DNA of 27,571 bases, taken from the NCBI GenBank assembly GCA_964482435.1, contig CAYZXL010000066.1, positions 1 to 27,571 of the forward strand, given 5' to 3'. Numbering within the stretch: position 1 is the first letter of the stretch; each line of letters opens with the position of its first letter. The notes beneath the pieces are model-generated. The model saw only the letters and a program-made list of their open reading frames with translations, ran no database searches and was not told where the DNA came from. The stretch comes from CAYZXL01 sp964482435. GTDB taxonomy: Bacteria; Auribacterota; JABMQX01. The translations under genes and the position numbers were made by a program. Below are positions 1-8,600 of the stretch, piece after piece.

Positions 1-54
1 GACGCTTGACTCTGGATCAAGAAGCCGCAGGTTCGAATCCTGCCTCCCCAGCCA
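1..54 (+). tRNA. tRNA-Gln (anticodon CTG), 5' end cut off by the window edge
   Basis: This is the 3' part of a tRNA. The anticodon stem CTTGA (5-9) pairs with TCAAG (17-21) around the 7-nt loop CTCTGGA (10-16), so the anticodon is CTG at 12-14 and the tRNA reads CAG (Gln). The T stem GCAGG pairs with CCTGC around TTCGAAT, and the acceptor strand CTCCCCA is followed by discriminator G and an encoded CCA ending at 54. The missing 5' acceptor strand would be TGGGGAG, which fits bacterial tRNA-Gln. The D arm and 5' acceptor strand lie outside the window. Confidence 0.93.
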
Positions 55-133
55 ACCTCTTTTTCTTCTCTCCTTCATTTTTGTTCACTGATTCCTTCTT
101 GGCATGATCGTGTAATTCTTCAGCCACAGAGGA

Positions 134-212
134 GCTAACCGCAGAGAGCGCAGAGAATGAAGAAGACGCGCTGTTCGTCCCTTTGCCCTCTCAGCGGACT
201 CTGCGGTTCCCT
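134..212. repeat. Imperfect palindrome of the AACCGCAGAG...CTCTGCGGTT type
   Basis: The left arm (about 134-158, containing AACCGCAGAGAGCGCAGAG) is the imperfect reverse complement of the right arm (about 186-212, containing CAGCGGACTCTGCGGTT). It resembles the other GCG/CTC-rich palindromes at 10824-10894, 12555-12637 and 15352-15391, so it is probably one copy of a dispersed non-coding repeat. Confidence 0.6.
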
Positions 213-299
213 GCTTCCCCGGGGATCGTCTCGATGCCGTGATTGCGCGGCAAGTGGCCGAACCGTAAGTGAGGTGTTACGAAATCGTGGAATTCTGTC

Positions 300-328
300 T
301 TGCCTCGCGGCGGCTCCTTTGGTATTAT
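300..328 (+). promoter_or_regulatory. Sigma70-like promoter for the exported protease/vWA protein gene
   Basis: TTGCCT at 300-305 and TATTAT at 323-328 are separated by exactly 17 nt. They match the consensus at 4/6 and 5/6 positions. Transcription would begin near 335, giving a leader of about 95 nt before the start at 431. Confidence 0.5.
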
Positions 329-430
329 ATTGGGTGTCAATTCACCAACGTGTGGAAAGGTGTACCGTTCGTTTCCTATCCTGCCAGTCAGCCAACGCAA
401 ACCGCAAACCCTTCAAGGAGATATTGTCCG

Positions 431-3400
431 ATGAAGAATATCTTTATGTGCCTGTTGGTGCTCGCAGTACTCTCGTTAACCCCCATAGTCTCGGCGGCAA
501 AGCCCGCCCAACTCCATGACCGCATCCCCGCCGCCGGTACGACCCCCAACGGTTACGTAACATGGTACAGCGACGATAACCCCGGCCCACCCCCCGACGC
601 GGACTATATGGCCTCTGGCCCCGCAAACGATGCCCATAACTCCCTGGAATCTTCCCATGCCCGATTCACCGGGTACGGTTTTGACGCGCCCCATTTCTCC
701 GTCGCCCCGAGCGAAATGTACATTTACGCTTGCGGCGATGGTGGCTGGGCGCCCCACGACTCGATTTTGCTCGACTCACCGGACAACCGCGGTGGACCGG
801 AGCCCTGGATTCGCAGCACCGTCCTTCATGAGCTCTTCCACCATGTCCAGTACAATTACATTGTCTTCAACCAGTGGCTGAGCTGGGGGCGATGGACCAT
901 TGAGGGAACTGCACGGCTCATGGAAGATAAGACCTTTCTCGACCTCGATACCGACGTTGCCAACACAAGATACCTCGGAGAGGTCAACGGCTATCTCGGC
1001 AACCCAAGCCACCCCCTCATGGACCTCAGCTATGCCTCATGCCTTTTCTGGAACTATCTTACCGAGCGATACGGCGCCAATCCTGCCGACTTCTCCGTCG
1101 GTACGGAAGTTATAAGAACCTTCTGGGAGAAGTGCGACGGGCACTCCCCCGACAGCCTGAAGTACCTCAACGAGACAATCGCCAACTTTGAGCCCGGCAG
1201 GCAACTTAGAGACGTCTTCATAGACTTTCTCGTCGCGAATTACACCAAGGACCTCGACGTATCCGCTCTCCCCAATGGAGACCGCTACAGGTACATAGAC
1301 GACGATGCCACGCCTTACGGCGCCGTGGACAGAACCAGCCATGCTCTCCCGCCAAACGTGATTAACCAGCCGGGCAATGTCCCCCGCTGGGCAGGAAGTT
1401 GGTGCGATGCCACCGTCCCGGCAAATGCCCAGATTGTCGGCTTCCAGGCGAAGTCAACGAACGGAAAACCTCTCACCGCTGCCGCCATTTCTGTGAAGGG
1501 CGGCAACAGGGTCGGCCAGATTTTCAAATCAAGCGGCCAGCAGGAGTTCGCAATAGCTTTTTATAATCGAACAGCCGATCCTCTTGCGTCCATCGTCGGC
1601 GTCGTCGGCGGTCTGGACGACGACCTGACTTTCGAGTACACCATTGCTGCGGGAGGCGTGAAGCTCACTATTCTATCGCCCACGTCCGCATATCCGGCTT
1701 ACGTCGGCCCGAAGAATGACCCGGAGCGATTCGTTGCTAAGGTTCGCGTGGAAGGGATAGTGGAGCTTGGCAGCCCCAGCGTCCGCGGCCTCCACTACAC
1801 CGATTTCACGGCTCGCGTCGGGTCGGAAGGCGCTGACATTCTCGACGGCACTTACGTCCAGGGGGATTACTGGCTTCTCATTCAGGCGCCTGAGCAAACC
1901 GCCGCCGGCGAGGAATTCCCCCTCCAGATACGCCTCCAGGATATAGGCACGGAACGCAACGGAAGCGTGATTTACCGCAAAATCGTGCGCGACCAGGTCA
2001 TGCTCATTGATGGTTCCGGAAGTATGCTCGACGGAGGCAAAATTGACGCCGCCAGGAACGCCGCGAGCCTCCTCGTTGACTCAAAAGCCGATGGCGACCT
2101 CATCGGCGTAGTGAGGTTTCATGGCGACGGAGTCGAGCCGAACATTGACGCCACCGTCGAGTTCCTCCTCTCCACTGTCAACGACGCCAACCGCGAAACG
2201 GCCAAAAACAAGATTGGCGACATCATCATACCGAGTCCCTCTGTAACTACAGGACTCGGCGACGGTGTGGATGTTTCTCAGGACCAGATTGACTCCCGCG
2301 GCAAGCCCGAAGACAGGCACATCATTGTCCTTCTGAGCGACGGCATGGAGAATGAAGAGCAGTACTGGGCCGACGTCAAACCCGAAATCCTGTCAAAGGG
2401 CACCGTCATCCACACCATCGCTCTCGGCCCGGGCGACCACCACACTCTCATGGAGTCCATCGCCAACGACACCGGCGGTGAATACTACTACGTGACCACA
2501 ACCGTCACCGGCGCCCTCGCCCCCGCCAGCGAGCCTGTTGCCAACAGGCTGGCGGACGTTTACAAGCAAATCGAAGAGGAAATTGTCGGCCATCAAAGGC
2601 TCTGGTACGCGACCGGGCAGGTCGCCGCTGGCGGCAAGGCCGGGCATTCCTACGAGCTGACAGAAGACGGCGTCCGGGATGCCGTCATTGCCATCAACTG
2701 GGATAAGCCATCCGACACACTCCAGGCGACCCTCGAGGACCCCGACGGCAACACCATCGAGCCGGGCTCCCCGGGCATTCAGTATTTCGATGCGAGAACC
2801 CACGTCGTTTATCGTCTCCCGAGCATGAAGAAAGGCAAGTGGGGCATTTTCATCGGCTCGAAGGCAGGCGGCCCGACGGACTACGTCGCATCTATCTCCG
2901 GTCAGATTCTCCACGGCGTTGACCTCGACATATACATCCGCCAGAACTACGCTGGCCGCTGGGTCGGTTTACCGGTCGAGATCATCGCCAACCTCAACGA
3001 CATGAAAGGCCCCATCCGGGGCGCATCAGTGGTGGCAACCGTCCTTCACCCGAACGGCACCGTGTACACCGTCAAGCTCAGGGACGATGGGAACCATAAC
3101 GACGGGAACGCCGACGATGGCATCTACGCCAACGAATTCACGCGGGTGACCGAACCCGGCAGCTACATCGTAGAGGTGAGAGCCAAAGGAGAAGCAAATT
3201 ACCCCGGCAAATTCGAGCGGCTCAAAAGCCGCGCCTTCTCCGCCCGTTACAACCGCGAAAACCTCGACAGCGATAAAGATGGGATGCCGGACGTCTGGGA
3301 GCAACTCCACGGCCTCATCGTCGGCAGGGACGATTCCAGAGACGACAAGGACGGCGACGGAGTCTCCAACATTGAGGAATTCTTCGCGGGCACCGACCCC

Positions 3401-4921
3401 ACCAACCCCGATACGGACAGCGGTGGTGAATCGGACCTCTCAGAGCTGAAACGTGGTTCCGACCCCTGCGACCCCGACGACGACTTGATTCCGCGGCCTG
3501 TGGATGTCGGCGTCGTCAAGGAAAGAACCTGCCCCGATGGCGCCAAACCACCGCTGGAACCTAACACCAACATGATTTACTTCCCCGTCAACCCCGTTTA
3601 CAAATCGCTCCTTCTGTTCCGGCACGAAGGGCCGGCCGCTTCTCCGCTCGACTTCAAACTGATTGACGAGATTGACCCCGTCAAGTACCAGGGTCTGTAT
3701 CCCGACAAAGGCCTCGCAAACGGAGCGGAGTATTTTTACTTCCTCGTCGCCAACGGCCTGAACGGCGTTCAGAGCGCCCGCTCGCCCATTTTCTCCGGCA
3801 TCCCAAAGGATGACCCAATCCCGCCAAAGGGCTGGGTCTCGATCAACGGCGGAGCCTGGCGAACGACCTTCCTCGACGTGAAGCTCACGTTCGATCCGTC
3901 CCCGGATTGCAGTGAGGTCATCGTCTCCAACCATTCTTCCTTCAAGGGAGCAGCCTGGCAGCCCAGGCCGGATGCCATGCCCTGGGTGCTCGAGCCAGTG
4001 CCCGGCGCGCCATACGCCATCGTCTATGCCAGGTTCCGCGACCCGGCGGGCAACGAGTCCGTGCTCGAGCACGATACGATTGTCGTGGACCTCGATGAGG
4101 ATGCTGATGATGACGGGCTTCTCGATCACTTTGACCTGGACGACGACAACGATTGGCTCATGGACCTCCTCGAGATAAAGCTCGGCCTTGACCCATTCCG
4201 CTTCGATTCCGACAGCGACGGCGTGCCCGACGGTGACGAGGATTCCGATGGCGACGGACAGCCGAACTACGTCGAGCTGGTCGGAGGGGCTGACCCAGGG
4301 GACCCGGGTTCCATCTTCCAGGGCCACGTCGCTGGCATTTCACGCGACAAGATTCTGATTCAGTGGCCGTACCTCCCGGGGAGGAGATACAGGTTGCTCT
4401 TCTCCGATAACCTCAGCCCGCGAAGCTGGCAGGAGGTCCCCGGCGGATACAAGGTTGATGGCAACACCGCCTACCAGGAGGATTTCATCACCGGCATCGC
4501 CAAGCGATACTACAAGGTCGAGACCTTCGCTATCCCGCCCGATTTCTACGCCATCACCAAAGACGACATCGCCAGCGCACCGCTTTCCTCGAACAACATT
4601 GACGGCAGCGACGGAAACAACCAGCTCACCCCCGGCAGCATCATTCTCTGCAAGACGAGCCAGGGCCGCTACTGCAAGTTCTTGATTGAAGAGTTTGGCC
4701 CCGCCCCCTCCCACACTCTGATTATTCGCTGGGTCACGTACGACCCGGACGGCAGTCTTTACTCCGGGGGGACTGGCCTGGCTATCAGAGGAACGTGGCT
4801 GTGCGACCTCGACAAGGGACTGGAGACCGACGTGGATAGCGATTTCTGGTGGGCGCTGATTACCTCCACCACTCGCTACCTCCAGCCCGAAAATGGCGCC
4901 ACCTTCTACAAAGCCTGGTAG
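431..4921 (+). CDS. Giant exported protein: HExxH metalloprotease-like domain, vWA domain, calcium-binding repeats
   Basis: This is a 1496-aa protein that I cannot assign to a named gene. The ATG at 431 is chosen because AAGGAG lies about 10 nt upstream and the product then opens with a clear signal peptide (MKNIF...IVSAA, cleavage near residue 22-24). Residues 133-137 read HELFH, a zinc-binding HExxH, with a plausible third ligand E158 in the EGTA motif, as in some bacterial gluzincin-like proteases. A vWA domain spans about 520-690 with an intact MIDAS: DGSGS 527-531, TGLGDG near 607, LSDG with D637. A beta-sandwich region follows, including DDGNHNDG...DDGIYA near 884-900, a 'choice-of-anchor X'/CLCA-like motif. 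Two clusters of Asp-rich thrombospondin type 3-like calcium repeats lie near 946-1010 and 1222-1292. A C-terminal module (about 1318-1366, ending RYYKVE) recurs in the next gene. It is probably secreted or surface-bound. Proteolytic activity is inferred from the motif only. Confidence 0.88.
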   Translation: MKNIFMCLLVLAVLSLTPIVSAAKPAQLHDRIPAAGTTPNGYVTWYSDDNPGPPPDADYMASGPANDAHNSLESSHARFTGYGFDAPHFSVAPSEMYIYACGDGGWAPHDSILLDSPDNRGGPEPWIRSTVLHELFHHVQYNYIVFNQWLSWGRWTIEGTARLMEDKTFLDLDTDVANTRYLGEVNGYLGNPSHPLMDLSYASCLFWNYLTERYGANPADFSVGTEVIRTFWEKCDGHSPDSLKYLNETIANFEPGRQLRDVFIDFLVANYTKDLDVSALPNGDRYRYIDDDATPYGAVDRTSHALPPNVINQPGNVPRWAGSWCDATVPANAQIVGFQAKSTNGKPLTAAAISVKGGNRVGQIFKSSGQQEFAIAFYNRTADPLASIVGVVGGLDDDLTFEYTIAAGGVKLTILSPTSAYPAYVGPKNDPERFVAKVRVEGIVELGSPSVRGLHYTDFTARVGSEGADILDGTYVQGDYWLLIQAPEQTAAGEEFPLQIRLQDIGTERNGSVIYRKIVRDQVMLIDGSGSMLDGGKIDAARNAASLLVDSKADGDLIGVVRFHGDGVEPNIDATVEFLLSTVNDANRETAKNKIGDIIIPSPSVTTGLGDGVDVSQDQIDSRGKPEDRHIIVLLSDGMENEEQYWADVKPEILSKGTVIHTIALGPGDHHTLMESIANDTGGEYYYVTTTVTGALAPASEPVANRLADVYKQIEEEIVGHQRLWYATGQVAAGGKAGHSYELTEDGVRDAVIAINWDKPSDTLQATLEDPDGNTIEPGSPGIQYFDARTHVVYRLPSMKKGKWGIFIGSKAGGPTDYVASISGQILHGVDLDIYIRQNYAGRWVGLPVEIIANLNDMKGPIRGASVVATVLHPNGTVYTVKLRDDGNHNDGNADDGIYANEFTRVTEPGSYIVEVRAKGEANYPGKFERLKSRAFSARYNRENLDSDKDGMPDVWEQLHGLIVGRDDSRDDKDGDGVSNIEEFFAGTDPTNPDTDSGGESDLSELKRGSDPCDPDDDLIPRPVDVGVVKERTCPDGAKPPLEPNTNMIYFPVNPVYKSLLLFRHEGPAASPLDFKLIDEIDPVKYQGLYPDKGLANGAEYFYFLVANGLNGVQSARSPIFSGIPKDDPIPPKGWVSINGGAWRTTFLDVKLTFDPSPDCSEVIVSNHSSFKGAAWQPRPDAMPWVLEPVPGAPYAIVYARFRDPAGNESVLEHDTIVVDLDEDADDDGLLDHFDLDDDNDWLMDLLEIKLGLDPFRFDSDSDGVPDGDEDSDGDGQPNYVELVGGADPGDPGSIFQGHVAGISRDKILIQWPYLPGRRYRLLFSDNLSPRSWQEVPGGYKVDGNTAYQEDFITGIAKRYYKVETFAIPPDFYAITKDDIASAPLSSNNIDGSDGNNQLTPGSIILCKTSQGRYCKFLIEEFGPAPSHTLIIRWVTYDPDGSLYSGGTGLAIRGTWLCDLDKGLETDVDSDFWWALITSTTRYLQPENGATFYKAW

Positions 4922-5618
4922 TCGGTTGCCGCCCTTTGACGATTATCGGATTGGCTCTCTCGCGAAGAGGCGCCGGGAGGGCTCACATGTGGGCCCGATA
5001 GGCGGCCAGAGGGAGCAAAGCAGCTCTCGGCCCACGAGCCGTCCTGATTGCGCCATGGACCGGGTGCACCTCCAGGGCGAGTCTTGAGCCAGGCTGCCTC
5101 CGCCCCACCGTCGCATCGGTACTTCGCGCGAAGCCTCGGCCTTTCAGAATTCTCGACCCCATCGAAAGCGCCCCCGCATCGCTATAATCCCCAACCACCT
5201 CTCAGCCTGGCGCCCATTTCACAAAAACACCCTTGACAGAATCCGAGCTGTGGGCGATATTGTGATTGACTCTTGTAAGGTTTGGGATAGGGCAGGGGTA
5301 ATTCCCGTTCAAAACAAATATGCCATCATCCATTTTCCAGCAATTCGTCAGTTTCGCAGTTGTTTTCCCTGCAGGTTTGGCCCCCATTCCTTTCGCCGTA
5401 ACATCCGCCAGGGGAAGGAAAAGCGACCGCACATCCTTTCCCGGGCCTAACGCTCATTCCGTCAAACGCCGCCGATTCAACAACCAGACGCTTGCCTTTC
5501 ACCAGCACCCACAAAACGTGACTGACCAAACCAGCACCGGTAAGATTTTGCCGGCCTTCCCTGAGGGCCTAACGGGTCACTCAACCACAACCACGTACGT
5601 TGCTCGCGGAGGATTACC
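4922..5618. other. Intergenic region between two giant exported-protein genes
   Basis: Nearly 700 bp contain no open frame that looks coding. A promoter-like pair is at 5233-5261, leaving about 350 nt of presumed leader before the start at 5619. An isolated TATAAT (about 5183-5188) has no matching -35 box. I recognise no riboswitch class and no Rho-independent terminator in this stretch. Confidence 0.5.
5233..5261 (+). promoter_or_regulatory. Sigma70-like promoter upstream of the 1713-aa exported protein
   Basis: A perfect TTGACA (5233-5238) is followed after exactly 17 nt by GATATT (5256-5261), a 4/6 match to the -10 consensus. The implied transcript start near 5268 leaves an unusually long leader of about 350 nt. 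Confidence 0.45.
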
Positions 5619-8600
5619 ATGAAAACAAAATCTCTCCTCACCCGCGCTGTCGTGCTGCTTTCTTTGTTCATCATTTTACCGTCCGCCAATGGAAGCGAGG
5701 GTATTCCGGGCGACCCATGGCGATTCACTGTGGAGGATATTTCTTCTGAGCCGCCAACACCGGGAGGCACAAGCTACGATCCCGCCGCGGGGGTTTACAC
5801 CGTAAGTGCCGACGGACGGGACATATCGTGGTCCCCCGACGAGTTCCGTTTCCTCTACATCGAGGCTTCCGGGGACTTTTCTGTTTCGGTCTGCGTCCTC
5901 GAGAACCCATTTCAGGGCGGAACGGACGTACGGGCAAGAGGCGGCGTGATGGCCCGCCAGAATAATTCCCCGGGCGCCGTCTACATTGACCTGACGGTGG
6001 CGCGGGAGTTCACCTGCGACATGCAAGGAAGAGACCACGAGGGGCAGGGTTCGTGGGGTGGCGGAGGGGCCCCGGGGCACATCTCCTGTCCTCTCTGGGT
6101 CAGGCTCAGGCGAGAAGGGGACACGTGGTACGGCGATTACTCGACCGACGGCGTCAACTGGCAGCATAATCCCGGCAGCCAGAAGATTCTTCCCATGAGC
6201 GATCCCGTCCTTGTTGGAATCTGCCTGACCAGCCGCGAGCCGAAGGTCTTGACGACCGTGCGCTTCAGCCACTTCCGCATGAACGGGTTAGGGCCTCAAA
6301 CCCGGGCCGAGCCGGGGAAGGGCCAGTGGGTTTACGGCGGGGACATCGTGACTCTGGATGGCAGCGGCTCCGCCCTGGCTAACACCTATCATTGGGAGCA
6401 GGTGCTCGTGGGCAACGAACCACCCGTGCCCCTCGACAACCCGAATCCCTCAGATGGAATCGCTCATTTCACTGCTCCCTCCCCGCTGCCGATCGGGGTT
6501 GTCCTGACATTCCGGCTGACAGTCACCGGGAACACGGGCGCAGACTCCGCAGAAACCCATGTCAACGTCCGCGCGACCAATCCTCCGAAGGTTGCCCCAT
6601 CCAACCTCCGGGCGTTGCCTTTAGACCTTCACGGGGTAATCCTCGGATTCAGGCTGGAATGGGACCCGGTCTTTGACGCTGAAAAGTATCAGGGCGCGAT
6701 CAAGCTCGGGACTGATTATTTCTGGCTTTACAACACAACGGATACGCGCCTGGAGTTCACGGGCATGGCCGAGGGCCACGAGCATACCGTGGCAGTTCGG
6801 GGGGAGAACAAGTTCTCGAATCCTAACCCTAATGTGGGCGAGCACGGGTTGCAGTCTGAGGATGTTTACTACAAGGCGATGCCCAACGTTGCCACCCCGG
6901 CATCCTTAGGAGGATCGAGGCCACCTTCCCAGTACGTTTATGTAGCGTCCCAGGGCCCCCCGATTAGCGCTTTGAACGATGGTGTGCTCGACACGTACAC
7001 TTTCAGTTACCCGGCCCCGCCCAAGGAGGAAGACTACTGGGGGTATCTCTGGGACCGACCGTACTTCTTTGACCATATAGTCTATTATACTGGCCCCGTC
7101 GAGCTCAACGACGGCTGGTTCACGAGCCTGAAGGTTCAGTACACGGAGGACGGCGTTGTCTGGAAGGACGTCCCTATAGAGAAGATCACGCCGCCGTACG
7201 ACTTCAGCGACAATTACTTCGCCAGGAAGCCCTTCACGCGATACGACATCTCAATCCCAACCGTGAAAGGAACCGGAATCAGGATATATGGCACGCCAGG
7301 CGGAATGAATCGTTACACCATCATCGCTGAACTGGAGGTGTTCGGCGATCAAACCCGGCCCGAAGCCATTGTCGTCCAGGGTCTTGACTCGGAGGTCCCG
7401 GAGGGTTCAACCGCGATCCTCGACGGCAGCAAATCCTTCTCCAGTTTAGGCCCAATCGGCGGCTACCAGTGGGCGCTCGTCAGTAGCCCCCCTGAATTTC
7501 CTTCGATCGAGATCAGCAATGCGAACAGCGCAGTCGCTACTTTCAATGCCCCCCTTGTGTCGAAAGACGAAGTGTTCGTATTCAGCCTGACGGCCAGCGA
7601 CGGTGCCAATGAGGGCACCGACAACGATGTCCGAATCATCGTCAAGAACCTCCTGACCACTGCTGCCGCCGGCCCCGACCAGATAGCCTTCGGAGGCAAC
7701 GTAGTGCGGCTGGATGGCTCTGGTTCCTTGAGCACCTCCGGCAGCCTTACTTTCCTCTGGACACAGACCGGAGGGACGGATGTCGGGATTTCCGGCGGAA
7801 CAAGCCCCATCGTCACGTTCATCGCCCCGTCTATATGGGGCGGCGGCGAAAAGTTGACCTTCCAGCTCCGCGTGGACGATGGTCTTGGGTGGCCGGGTAG
7901 CGTTAGCTACGATGAGGTAGTAGTGGATGTGATTGGCTCAGTTATGCCCTACGCCTATCCCCTCGGCCCGGGCTACTTCAAAGAGCTCCTCCATCTCGGA
8001 CAAAGTCCGACAGATAGACTTATGGACAGATACCTGACGGTGGACCCGCTCCTGGCATTCGGTGGTGAAGCCAACGTTACTCCTGCCCCAGACGACGCGT
8101 ACGATTTCACAGGCACCGGCGTCTCGGTTACCACCAACCCGATGGTCTGGACGCCCGTTCACAGCGACGACGGATTTTTCAGTGTCGAAGCGGACAATTT
8201 CACGCAGATTTACCACATCTACATCATCTCTCCCGAGGAGCGCGCCGCCCGTTTCCACTTCCGGCACGACGATGAAATCCGCATCTGGAACAACGGCGTG
8301 CTGGTTGTGAGCAGGGACGGTTGGGACAGCGGAGAGGAGCAAACGCAGGGCTTCGCTCTCCACAAAGGCGTTAATTCGATGGCTCTCAAGTACCAGCAGG
8401 GCGCCGGAGGAAACCACATCGCAGTCGCTATCACAGACACGGACGACCAGTCGTTCAGCGACCTGAGGTATTCGCTATCCTGCGGCGTTCTCAAAGGCGA
8501 TGCCTACGCCGTCAGAGACCTCCCGAACTCGTACCGACCGGGCGAAACGGTGGAAGTCGTTCTTTCGCTCAGAGTCAACCCAAACAAGATACCGGCCAGC

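Larger units (their letters stand above)
55..430. other. Intergenic region with one palindromic repeat and one promoter
   Basis: No convincing gene is seen here. The stretch holds an imperfect palindrome (about 134-212) and a sigma70-like promoter (300-328) in front of the large exported protein gene at 431. A reading frame open from a GTG at 269 is in frame with that gene, but the promoter lies inside it and there is no ribosome-binding site, so it is treated as untranslated. Confidence 0.6.

Noticed and set aside
269..430. A GTG start at 269 extending the 1496-aa protein by 54 residues
   Set aside because: The extension has no ribosome-binding site, overlaps the promoter, and would bury the signal peptide that starts at 431.
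3440..4327. A long - strand open frame (about 295 aa) opposite the 1496-aa protein
   Set aside because: It is antisense to a well-supported calcium-repeat region of the real gene. Its composition (Val/Glu/Gly/Arg rich) reflects the reversed GC-rich codons, and it has no recognisable motif.
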